Assembly: GCF_011682065.1 (NCBI RefSeq)
Contig: NZ_VUYU01000018.1
Span: 86,706-150,705, forward strand
Direction: 5' to 3'
Origin: Massilia rubra
GTDB taxonomy: Bacteria > Pseudomonadota > Gammaproteobacteria > Burkholderiales > Burkholderiaceae_D
Length of the DNA stretch: 64,000 nucleotides
Under the pieces are notes generated by a model that was given only the letters and a program-made list of their open reading frames with translations, had not been told where the DNA came from and ran no database searches. Of the stretch, positions 57,011 to 64,000 are shown piece by piece. Position numbers and translations under genes: made by a program. Position 1 is the stretch's first letter, and each line of letters opens with the position of its first letter.

Positions 57011-57529
57011 ATGGCAAAAATGCAAGCGAAAATGCAAAGCGACAAGCCGGATGATGGCATGCGCGAAAAGATGATCGCGATCAACCGCGTGACCAAAGTG
57101 GTCAAGGGTGGTCGTATCATGGGTTTTGCAGCACTGACCGTTGTGGGCGACGGCGATGGCCGTATCGGCATGGGCAAGGGCAAATCGAAAGAAGTGCCAG
57201 TGGGCGTGCAGAAGGCAATGGAAGAAGCCCGTCGTAACCTGATCAAGGTTCCTCTGAAGAACGGTACTTTGCACCACACAGTCACCGGCCGTCACGGCGC
57301 ATCGAAAGTAATGATGATGCCTGCCAAGCCTGGTACCGGCGTGATCGCGGGTGGCGCCATGCGCGCTATCTTCGAAGTAATGGGCGTAACCGATGTCGTG
57401 GCGAAATCCACGGGCTCGTCGAACCCTTACAACCTGGTCCGCGCTACCCTGGACGGTTTGTCGAAAATGAGTACTGCAAGCGACATCGCCGCCAAGCGCG
57501 GCAAGTCGGTTGAAGACATTCTGGCTTAA
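57011..57529 (+). CDS. rpsE: 30S ribosomal protein S5
   Basis: 172 residues. dsRBD-like domain with the loop [19 protein letters not shown], where spectinomycin-resistance changes arise (wild type here), and [22 protein letters not shown] at the end. S5 acts in fidelity and at the mRNA entry. Confidence 0.98.
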   Translation: MAKMQAKMQSDKPDDGMREKMIAINRVTKVVKGGRIMGFAALTVVGDGDGRIGMGKGKSKEVPVGVQKAMEEARRNLIKVPLKNGTLHHTVTGRHGASKVMMMPAKPGTGVIAGGAMRAIFEVMGVTDVVAKSTGSSNPYNLVRATLDGLSKMSTASDIAAKRGKSVEDILA

Positions 57530-57539
57530 GGCGGACAAA

Positions 57540-57728
57540 ATGACACAAGCTACCAAAACAGTCAAAGTTCAGTTGGTCATGGGCCTGATCGGCACGCGCG
57601 AATCGCATCGCGCTACCGTTCGCGGTCTGGGTCTGCGTCGCGTCAACTCGGTTTCCGAGCTGGAAGACACCCCTTCGGTGCGCGGCATGATCAACAAAGT
57701 TTCGTACCTCGTTAAAGTTGTTTCGTAA
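57540..57728 (+). CDS. rpmD: 50S ribosomal protein L30
   Basis: 62 residues from the ATG at 57540. [30 protein letters not shown] is diagnostic of this small protein, which is present in many but not all bacteria. It is between rpsE and rplO as in E. coli. Confidence 0.97.
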   Translation: MTQATKTVKVQLVMGLIGTRESHRATVRGLGLRRVNSVSELEDTPSVRGMINKVSYLVKVVS

Positions 57729-57756
57729 GCCTTCGGGCTTATGAACGGAGAAAACA

Positions 57757-58188
57757 ATGGAATTGAATACAATTCAACCAGCTGAAGGCGCCAAGCATTA
57801 CAAGCGCCGCGTAGGCCGTGGTATTGGTTCGGGCATCGGTAAAACCGCTGGCCGTGGCCACAAAGGTCAGAAGTCGCGTTCGGGCGGTTTCCACAAGGTC
57901 GGCTTCGAAGGCGGTCAGATGCCTCTGCAGCGCCGTTTGCCTAAGCGTGGTTTCAAATCGCTCAACGCAACGTTCAAGGCTGAAGTGCGTCTGTCCGACT
58001 TGAACAACCTGGCGGTCGGCGATGTCGACATCCTGGTGCTCAAGCAAGCAGGCGTTCTGCAAGTGCTGGCGCGCGATGTGCGCGTGATCCTGTCCGGCGA
58101 GATCACCAAAGCGGTGAACCTCAAGGGCTTGAAAGTAACGGCAGGCGCGAAAGCGGCCATCGAAGCAGCTGGCGGCACGGTAGCGTAA
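57757..58188 (+). CDS. rplO: 50S ribosomal protein L15
   Basis: 143 residues. Basic Gly-rich start ([29 protein letters not shown]) and the fold domain with [19 protein letters not shown] before the ATG. Followed by secY. Confidence 0.98.
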   Translation: MELNTIQPAEGAKHYKRRVGRGIGSGIGKTAGRGHKGQKSRSGGFHKVGFEGGQMPLQRRLPKRGFKSLNATFKAEVRLSDLNNLAVGDVDILVLKQAGVLQVLARDVRVILSGEITKAVNLKGLKVTAGAKAAIEAAGGTVA

Positions 58189-58220
58189 GTTGCAGGCTAA
58201 CAGCTTGATCGGAGCATAAA

Positions 58221-59555
58221 TTGGCGACTAATTCACAACTTGGTAAAAGTGCGGCAGCCGGTTTCCCATGGAGTCGGCTCTGGTTTTTGCTCGGCGCGTT
58301 GGTCGTGTATCGTCTGGGTGCCCATGTCCCTGTTCCAGGGATTAACCCGGATGTACTGGCTGAGACGTTCAGCAGGAATCAAGGCGGCATCCTGGGCATG
58401 TTCAACATGTTCTCGGGTGGCGCGCTGGAGCGCGCAGCAGTTTTCGCTCTCGGTATTACGCCGTACATTTCGGCTTCGATCATCATGCAGCTGGCCGGCC
58501 TCGCAATTCCGGCCGTCGAGGCACTGAAGAAAGAAGGCGAATCCGGACGCCGCAAGATCACCCAGTACACGCGCTACTTCACGGTGGTGTTGGCACTGGT
58601 GCAGGCAACCTTCATCGCCGTCGGCCTCGAAGCATTGCCGGGCTTGGTGATCGATCCTGGCATGGCTTTCCGTTTCGTGGCGGTCGTTTCGCTGCTGACC
58701 GGTACCATGTTCCTGATGTGGTTGGGCGAGCAGATTACCGAACGAGGCCTCGGCAACGGGATTTCGATCATTATCTTTGCCGGCATTGCCGCTGGCCTGC
58801 CTGCGGCGCTGAGTAGCTTGTTTGCACTCGTGTCGAATGGCGCCATCAGCAGCCTGTCAGCGATTTTCATCATCCTGCTGGTCGGATTCGTTACTTTTGG
58901 TGTGGTATTTGTCGAACGTGGCCAGCGCAAGATCCTGGTCAACTATGCGAAGCGCCAGGTTGGCAACAAAGTCATGGGTGGTCAGACCAGCCATTTGCCT
59001 TTGAAGCTGAACATGGCAGGCGTGATCCCGCCGATCTTCGCATCGTCGATCATCTTGTTCCCGGCCACCATCGTGGACTGGTTCACGAAGGGCAAAGATT
59101 CCAGCACACCGGTAGTCGGTTTCCTGAAAGACTTGGCGGCATCGATGGGGCCAGGCGAGCCTATCCATGCTCTGTTGTATGCAGTGGCAATCGTGTTTTT
59201 CTGTTTCTTCTATACGGCGCTGGTCTTTAACAGCAAGGAAACAGCGGATAACCTGAAGAAAAGTGGTGCCTTCGTGCCGGGGATTCGTCCCGGCGACCAG
59301 ACGGCGCGATATATCGACAAGATCCTGATGCGCTTGACACTGGCCGGAGCGGTGTACATCACTTTAGTGTGCTTGTTGCCGGAATTTATGCAGGCCCGTT
59401 GGAAAGTGCCATTCTATTTTGGCGGTACTTCCCTGTTGATTATTGTGGTTGTCACCATGGACTTCATGGCTCAAGTACAAAACTACGTCATGTCGCAGCA
59501 ATATGAATCGCTGCTGCGCAAGGCAAATTTCAAGGGCGGAATTCCGACGCGCTAA
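58221..59555 (+). CDS. secY: Protein translocase subunit SecY
   Basis: 444 residues from a TTG start with GGAGC about five bases before it; the next in-frame ATG would remove part of the first helix. Ten membrane segments; the plug region ([22 protein letters not shown]), and the long cytosolic loop with [18 protein letters not shown] and its Arg for SecA/ribosome contact are intact. SecY with SecEG is the export channel. Confidence 0.97.
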   Translation: MATNSQLGKSAAAGFPWSRLWFLLGALVVYRLGAHVPVPGINPDVLAETFSRNQGGILGMFNMFSGGALERAAVFALGITPYISASIIMQLAGLAIPAVEALKKEGESGRRKITQYTRYFTVVLALVQATFIAVGLEALPGLVIDPGMAFRFVAVVSLLTGTMFLMWLGEQITERGLGNGISIIIFAGIAAGLPAALSSLFALVSNGAISSLSAIFIILLVGFVTFGVVFVERGQRKILVNYAKRQVGNKVMGGQTSHLPLKLNMAGVIPPIFASSIILFPATIVDWFTKGKDSSTPVVGFLKDLAASMGPGEPIHALLYAVAIVFFCFFYTALVFNSKETADNLKKSGAFVPGIRPGDQTARYIDKILMRLTLAGAVYITLVCLLPEFMQARWKVPFYFGGTSLLIIVVVTMDFMAQVQNYVMSQQYESLLRKANFKGGIPTR

Positions 59556-59591
59556 CCGGCGGTTACCGCGAACCAGGAGTGTACAGACCGA

Positions 59592-59810
59592 ATGGCAAAA
59601 GACGACGTCATACAAATGCAGGGCGAGATTCTTGAGAATCTCCCTAATGCAACGTTTCGAGTAAAGCTGGAAAACGGGCACGTGGTGCTCGGACACATTT
59701 CGGGTAAAATGCGGATGAACTACATCCGCATCCTGCCCGGCGACAAAGTCACGGTGGAGTTGACGCCGTACGACTTGAGCCGGGCCCGCATCGTGTTCCG
59801 GACCAAGTAA
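59592..59810 (+). CDS. infA: Translation initiation factor IF-1
   Basis: 72 residues, S1-like OB fold: [30 protein letters not shown] and [25 protein letters not shown]. It binds the 30S A site during initiation. It is encoded between secY and rpmJ, a usual betaproteobacterial place. Confidence 0.97.
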   Translation: MAKDDVIQMQGEILENLPNATFRVKLENGHVVLGHISGKMRMNYIRILPGDKVTVELTPYDLSRARIVFRTK

Positions 59811-59847
59811 ATTTAAGTAATCAATCCGAACATAAGAGAGTGCAAAT

Positions 59848-59961
59848 ATGAAAGTTCTCGCATCAGTCAAGCGGATCTGCCGCAACTGCAAGATCATCAA
59901 GCGCAAAGGCGTCGTCCGCGTAATCTGCGTGGAACCGCGTCACAAGCAGCGTCAAGGTTAA
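59848..59961 (+). CDS. rpmJ: 50S ribosomal protein L36
   Basis: 37 residues. [20 protein letters not shown] with Cys11, Cys14, Cys27 and His32 in place, so this is the zinc-binding form. AGAGAG stands before the ATG. Confidence 0.97.
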   Translation: MKVLASVKRICRNCKIIKRKGVVRVICVEPRHKQRQG

Positions 59962-59989
59962 TTTAACGTTATTTATTGAGGAATAACGA

Positions 59990-60355
59990 ATGGCACGTAT
60001 TGCAGGGGTTAATATCCCCAATCATCAGCACACCGTAATCGGCCTCACGGCTATCTACGGTGTTGGCCGCCCGCGCGCACAGAAGATCTGCGCACAAACG
60101 GGTGTTGCGACCAACAAAAAGGTCAAGGACCTGGACGACAGCGAACTGGAAAAACTGCGTGAGGCCGTCGGCACTTTCGTAGTCGAAGGCGATCTGCGTC
60201 GTGAACTGTCCATGAACATCAAGCGCTTGATGGATCTGGGCTGCTACCGCGGTATGCGTCATCGTAAGGGTCTGCCTTGCCGCGGCCAGCGTACACGCAC
60301 CAATGCTCGTACTCGCAAGGGTCCGCGCAAGGCCGCACAATCGCTTAAGAAATAA
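59990..60355 (+). CDS. rpsM: 30S ribosomal protein S13
   Basis: 121 residues. [26 protein letters not shown] and [26 protein letters not shown] at the basic C terminus that reaches tRNA. First gene of the alpha part. TGAGGAA precedes it. Confidence 0.98.
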   Translation: MARIAGVNIPNHQHTVIGLTAIYGVGRPRAQKICAQTGVATNKKVKDLDDSELEKLREAVGTFVVEGDLRRELSMNIKRLMDLGCYRGMRHRKGLPCRGQRTRTNARTRKGPRKAAQSLKK

Positions 60356-60367
60356 TAGGACAACACC

Positions 60368-60772
60368 ATGGCTAAGCAACAAAGCAGCGCCGCAGCAGCG
60401 CGCGTTCGCAAAAAAGTTAAAAAGAACGTCGCTGAAGGCATCGCACATGTCCACGCATCGTTCAACAACACCATCATCACGATCACCGATCGCCAGGGCA
60501 ATGCCCTGTCGTGGGCGACGTCCGGCGGTGCTGGCTTCAAGGGTTCGCGTAAATCGACCCCGTTCGCAGCGCAGGTTGCGGCAGAAGCAGCAGGCAAGGT
60601 CGCTGTCGAGTGCGGCGTGAAGAACCTCGAAGTACGTATCAAGGGCCCAGGTCCTGGTCGTGAATCGGCAGTTCGCGCTTTGAACAACCTGGGTATCAAG
60701 ATCACCGAAATCCAGGACGTGACGCCAGTGCCGCACAACGGCTGCCGTCCACCAAAGCGTCGTCGTATCTGA
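60368..60772 (+). CDS. rpsK: 30S ribosomal protein S11
   Basis: 134 residues. [28 protein letters not shown] and [20 protein letters not shown] with [13 protein letters not shown] at the end, which lines the E site. Followed by a 230-base gap before rpsD. Confidence 0.98.
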   Translation: MAKQQSSAAAARVRKKVKKNVAEGIAHVHASFNNTIITITDRQGNALSWATSGGAGFKGSRKSTPFAAQVAAEAAGKVAVECGVKNLEVRIKGPGPGRESAVRALNNLGIKITEIQDVTPVPHNGCRPPKRRRI

Positions 60773-61002
60773 TACGGCCCGCTGGCGACCGGAACACCGT
60801 TTCCGGCCGTTTGTTGTAAATTAGTCGTTGATGATCGCCGGCGCAGTCCCCGAATAGGGTATACTGCCCGGCTGTTGTCGCCTGTCGCGGATATTTCCGC
60901 ACGGGTTTATTGTCAGCCACCGTCTGGCGCATTGCGTACGGACTAGCGCCTGGCCAGCATCACAGGATGCCGCCGGGGCGTCATTATTCTAAAGGAAACA
61001 TT

Positions 61003-61626
61003 GTGGCACGTTATATCGGACCTAAAGCAAAACTGTCCCGCCGTGAAGGTACGGACCTGTTCCTCAAGAGCGCACGTCGCTCGCTCGATTCGAAATGCAA
61101 ACTGGACGTCAAGCCAGGCCAGCACGGTGTCAAATCCGGTGCTCGTACCTCGGACTACGGTAACCAGCTGCGCGAAAAGCAAAAAGTCAAGCGCATGTAC
61201 GGCGTCCTCGAGCGTCAGTTCCGCCGCTACTTCGCTGAAGCAAACCGTCGCAAGGGCAACACCGGCGAAGCGCTGCTGCGTTTGCTGGAAGCGCGTCTCG
61301 ACAACGTCTGCTACCGCATGGGCTTCGGCTCGACCCGCGCTGAAGCGCGTCAGCTGGTCAGCCACAAGGCGTTCACCGTCAACGGTAACGTTGTGAACAT
61401 CGCTTCGTACGCTGTCAAGACCGGCGACGTCATCGCCGTTCGCGAAAAGTCGAAAAAGCAAGTGCGTATCGTTGAAGCCCTGTCGCTGGCTGAACAAATT
61501 GGTATGCCTAGCTGGGTTTCGGTTGACTCGAAGAAAATGGAAGGCACCTTCCGTTCGTTCCCAGAGCGTAACGAAATCGCTAACGACGTCAACGAATCGC
61601 TGATCGTCGAACTGTATTCGCGTTAA
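61003..61626 (+). CDS. rpsD: 30S ribosomal protein S4
   Basis: 207 residues from a GTG start with AAAGGAA upstream; a frame extending to 60910 has no ribosome site. [20 protein letters not shown], then the S4 domain [24 protein letters not shown]. The N-terminal zinc cysteines of some S4 forms are missing. S4 starts 30S assembly and, in E. coli, represses the alpha operon. Confidence 0.97.
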   Translation: MARYIGPKAKLSRREGTDLFLKSARRSLDSKCKLDVKPGQHGVKSGARTSDYGNQLREKQKVKRMYGVLERQFRRYFAEANRRKGNTGEALLRLLEARLDNVCYRMGFGSTRAEARQLVSHKAFTVNGNVVNIASYAVKTGDVIAVREKSKKQVRIVEALSLAEQIGMPSWVSVDSKKMEGTFRSFPERNEIANDVNESLIVELYSR

Positions 61627-61637
61627 TCGACCACATT

Positions 61638-61692
61638 GCGGGCAGCGTAGCTGTCCGCCCAGTGGTCGTCCCCGCGCAGGCGGGGAACCAAT
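61638..61692 (+). repeat. Hairpin and half REP-like element between rpsD and rpoA
   Basis: GCGGGCAGC-GTA-GCTGTCCGC (61638-61658, one G-U pair) is followed by a half copy of the REP-like arm (GTCGTCCCCGCGCAGGCGGGGAA, about 61665-61687). Both lie in the rpoA leader and could affect read-through. Confidence 0.6.
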
Positions 61693-61790
61693 TTCGTTTT
61701 CTCCCGCCCACTCTAAGTCACGTGGGCGTTTTCACTAATGCCATCAGCCTTATCGGTGTAATGAGCCGAGGGTATTGAAAAGGACATTTC

Positions 61791-62768
61791 ATGCAAAACA
61801 GTCTGTTGAAGCCACGTATTATCGATGTTGAAACTCTCGGTGCCGGTCACGCCAAAGTCGTGATGGAGCCGTTCGAGCGTGGCTATGGCCACACATTGGG
61901 TAATGCGTTGCGCCGCGTACTGCTGTCGTCGATGGTCGGCTATGCGCCAACCGAAGTGACGATCGCCGGCGTTGTCCATGAGTATTCGTCGCTGGACGGC
62001 GTGCAAGAAGACGTGGTCGACCTGTTGCTGAACCTGAAGGGCGTGGTCTTCAAAGTCCACAACCGCGATTCCGTCACGCTGACCCTGAAAAAGGAAGGCG
62101 AAGGCGCGATCCTGGCTTCCGACATCGACCTGCCGCATGACGTCGAACTGATCAATCCAGACCACGTGATCGCCCACTTGACCGCTGGCGGCAAGCTGGA
62201 CATGCAGATCAAGGTCGAAAAAGGCCGTGGCTATGTGCCGGGCAACGTCCGTCGCCTGTCGGAAGACACCAACAAGACGATCGGCCGCATCATCCTGGAC
62301 GCCTCGTTCTCGCCGGTGCGCCGCGTGTCGTACTTCGTTGAATCGGCCCGCGTCGAACAGCGTACCGACCTCGACAAGCTGGTGATCAACATCGAAACCA
62401 ACGGCGTGATTACGCCGGAAGAAGCGATCCGTCAATCGGCGCGCGTGCTGGTCGATCAACTGAACGTGTTCGCGGCGCTGGAAGGCACCGAAGCTGCTGC
62501 CGAAGCACCGTCGCGCATCCCGCTGGTCGATCCGATCCTGCTGCGTCCGGTCGACGACCTGGAACTGACCGTGCGTTCGGCCAACTGCCTGAAAGCAGAA
62601 AACATTTACTACATTGGCGACCTGATCCAGCGTTCGGAAAACGAACTGCTCAAGACGCCGAACCTGGGCCGCAAGTCCCTGAACGAAATCAAGGAAGTGC
62701 TGGCATCGCGCGGCTTGACCTTGGGCATGAAGCTCGAAAACTGGCCACCAGCCGGCCTCGAGAAGTAA
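61791..62768 (+). CDS. rpoA: RNA polymerase alpha subunit
   Basis: 325 residues. N-terminal domain with [23 protein letters not shown] for dimerisation, and C-terminal domain with [43 protein letters not shown] that contacts UP elements and activators. AAGGACA before the ATG. Confidence 0.99.
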   Translation: MQNSLLKPRIIDVETLGAGHAKVVMEPFERGYGHTLGNALRRVLLSSMVGYAPTEVTIAGVVHEYSSLDGVQEDVVDLLLNLKGVVFKVHNRDSVTLTLKKEGEGAILASDIDLPHDVELINPDHVIAHLTAGGKLDMQIKVEKGRGYVPGNVRRLSEDTNKTIGRIILDASFSPVRRVSYFVESARVEQRTDLDKLVINIETNGVITPEEAIRQSARVLVDQLNVFAALEGTEAAAEAPSRIPLVDPILLRPVDDLELTVRSANCLKAENIYYIGDLIQRSENELLKTPNLGRKSLNEIKEVLASRGLTLGMKLENWPPAGLEK

Positions 62769-62876
62769 TCGCAGCACCGTCCGGGACAGGGGTTCCGGGC
62801 GTATTACTCCATACCAACCGGCCCGCGCTGAAAGGCGATCGAAGAGCTGGATTTAAACAACTCGAAAGGAATTACC

Positions 62877-63272
62877 ATGCGTCACCGTCACGGCCTTCGC
62901 AAGCTGAATCGTACTTCGTCCCACCGTCTGGCAATGCTGCGCAACATGACCGTTTCCCTGCTGCGTCATGAAGCCATCAAAACCACCGTGCCAAAAGCCA
63001 AGGAACTGCGCCGCGTAGTCGAGCCGATCCTGACGATGGGCAAGACCGACACCCTGGCCAACAAGCGTCTGGCATTCGCCCGCCTGCGCGACCGCGAAAT
63101 GGTGTTGAAGCTGTTCGCCGAACTCGGCCCACGTTACGCAAACCGCAACGGCGGCTACCTGCGTATCCTGAAAATGGGTTTCCGCGTTGGCGACAATGCA
63201 CCAATGGCTTACGTTGAACTGATGGACCGTCCAGAAGTCACCGAAGTTGAAGACGCACCAACCGCTGAGTAA
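62877..63272 (+). CDS. rplQ: 50S ribosomal protein L17
   Basis: 131 residues. [24 protein letters not shown] and [24 protein letters not shown] are diagnostic. Last gene of the superoperon, 108 bases after rpoA; GAAAGGAA upstream. Confidence 0.98.
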   Translation: MRHRHGLRKLNRTSSHRLAMLRNMTVSLLRHEAIKTTVPKAKELRRVVEPILTMGKTDTLANKRLAFARLRDREMVLKLFAELGPRYANRNGGYLRILKMGFRVGDNAPMAYVELMDRPEVTEVEDAPTAE

Positions 63273-63287
63273 TCGGCGCGGTACGTA

Positions 63288-63319
63288 GAAAAAAGCCAGG
63301 CTCAGCCTGGCTTTTTTTC
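63288..63319 (+). terminator. Rho-independent terminator of the ribosomal superoperon
   Basis: A-rich arm, GCCAGG-CTCAG-CCTGGC stem and a run of seven T. 15 bases after the rplQ stop. Confidence 0.95.
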
Positions 63320-63432
63320 GTCTATTGGCTATCGAGGGCGGCGACATCAAGAGATCCGTAAGCATCCAGCCCGCCCACCTTTCTTCCGTTCCATAAATTG
63401 TCCACACTGTGATCTTCAACTTGGAGATAGAG

Positions 63433-63730
63433 ATGGCAAATTTGGAACGCGAGTCATTGTGGGAGGCGCGGGGTTGCGCAATGGCGCAAGAGCGGCCAGT
63501 CCCAACGCGCCTTTGCGGAGAGCCAGGGCTACCCGCAGCGGCAGCTTAACTATTGGGCGCGCCGCCTGGCCGCGCCCGTCGTGCCGGCGGCGCTGCTGCC
63601 AGTGTCGATTGCAGCCTCCACCGATGCGGCACCGGCATTGAGCCTGCGTAGTCCCAGCGGCTGGACGCTCACATTGCCGCCGGCCTTGCCTGCCAGTTGG
63701 GTGGCGGCACTACTGCGCGAGCTGGCATGA
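63433..63730 (+). pseudogene. tnpA: IS66-type orf1 (TnpA), frameshifted
   Basis: The first codons read MANLERESLWEARG in one frame. From about 63475 the family sequence continues in another frame as AQWRKSGQSQRAFAESQGYP and then QRQLNYWARRLAAPVV, down to a stop at 63728-63730. Removing one G from the run GGGG at 63470-63473 would restore one frame through ARVAQW. The small basic IS66 TnpA is needed for transposition, so this copy is damaged, recoded, or misread in sequencing. Confidence 0.75.
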
Positions 63731-64000
63731 AGCTGCAGGCCGAGTTGGTTCGGCTGGCCACCCGGCCCGTCGATATGCGCATCGGTGTCGATGGACTGTC
63801 CTTGCTGGTCCAGCAGGTGCTCGGTTGCCCTCCCTGCGACGGCACGGCCTACGTGTTCAGCAACCGGCGTCGTACGCGCCTCAAATTGGTGTGCTGGGAC
63901 GGAAATGGCGTATGGCTGTGCCTGCGTCGCTTGCATCGCGGCCAGTTCGTGTGGCCGCAGGCCGACGACGCCACCTGGCAAATGAGCGACGAGCAATGGC
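63727..64000 (+). CDS. tnpB: IS66-type orf2 (TnpB), 3' partial
   Basis: 91 residues are visible. Its ATG overlaps the orf1 stop (ATGA). RPVDMRIGVDGLSLLVQQVLG, AYVFSNRRRTRLKLVCWDGNGVWL and CLRRLHRGQFVWP match IS66 TnpB, a conserved accessory protein of these elements whose biochemical role is unclear. The frame is open to the right edge. Confidence 0.9.
   Translation, partial: MKLQAELVRLATRPVDMRIGVDGLSLLVQQVLGCPPCDGTAYVFSNRRRTRLKLVCWDGNGVWLCLRRLHRGQFVWPQADDATWQMSDEQW

Larger units (their letters stand above)
63358..64000 (+). mobile_element. IS66-family insertion sequence, left end (cut by the window edge)
   Basis: It starts with GTAAGC, the usual tip of IS66-family terminal repeats, 38 bases after the rplQ terminator, and contains IS66-type orf1 and orf2 in tandem. 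The transposase gene tnpC and the right end lie beyond the window. Confidence 0.82.

Noticed and set aside
60773..61002. A promoter for rpsD in the 230-base gap
   Set aside because: A TATACT box is present at 60860-60865, but no -35 box stands at a proper distance, so it is not listed as a feature.

Overview
The window is GC-rich chromosomal DNA from a betaproteobacterium. The str-S10-spc-alpha ribosomal superoperon, a PEP-CTERM protein, CreBCD, a large TonB-dependent receptor and REP-like palindromes together suggest the Oxalobacteraceae, something close to Massilia/Telluria/Duganella. The genus is inferred from gene content and not from a marker-gene comparison. Both ends cut a gene: a TldE/PmbA-type gene at the left and an IS66-family transposase gene at the right.

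Layout. (1) 1-11.5 kb, + strand: two TldE-like genes flank a Tat-exported TldD-like zinc peptidase. A DUF4159 gene, a MoxR AAA+ ATPase, a DUF58 gene and three membrane proteins (BatA-like and large unknowns) follow, most overlapping by a few bases. (2) 11.5-16.7 kb: a DUF817 membrane protein, a ParE/RelE-type toxin-antitoxin pair with a palindromic operator, a TonB-dependent receptor and a spermidine-synthase-like protein. (3) 16.7-24.1 kb, - strand: a periplasmic adaptor, a MacB-type ABC transporter (one ATPase, two permeases), a sigma-54 response regulator and its histidine kinase. A good sigma-54 promoter and inverted repeats lie in front of the adaptor gene. (4) 24.2-29.2 kb: a membrane-anchored MutS-like ATPase, a phosphoethanolamine-transferase-like enzyme with a small membrane partner, and a small Cys/His amidase whose 3' end overlaps a secreted partner (candidate effector/immunity pair). 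(5) 29.3-34.6 kb: rpsL-rpsG-fusA-tuf-rpsJ. (6) 34.7-48.6 kb: a 14 kb block between rpsJ and rplC, holding a PEP-CTERM protein, creBCD and an eight-gene tellurium-resistance-type (Ter) stress cluster. (7) 48.9-63.3 kb: rplC through rplQ, with secY, infA, rpmJ and rpoA, closed by a strong terminator. (8) 63.36-64 kb: the left end of an IS66-family element.

How the parts work together. The Ter cluster (terD, TerD-vWA, ATP-grasp, PRTase-TRSP, HAD, PRTase/PELOTA, CitE-like lyase, double TerD protein) matches the stress systems that Anantharaman, Iyer and Aravind predicted to make a nucleoside-like metabolite. Its position inside what is normally a continuous S10 operon is the most striking feature of the window: S10 (rpsJ) is separated from L3 (rplC), and rplC appears to have its own promoter. 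The efflux locus looks self-contained, with a sigma-54 regulator encoded in the operon whose promoter it probably drives. Several dispersed palindromes (REP-like elements, and a second stem-loop family found only in ribosomal-operon gaps) add structure that no gene explains.
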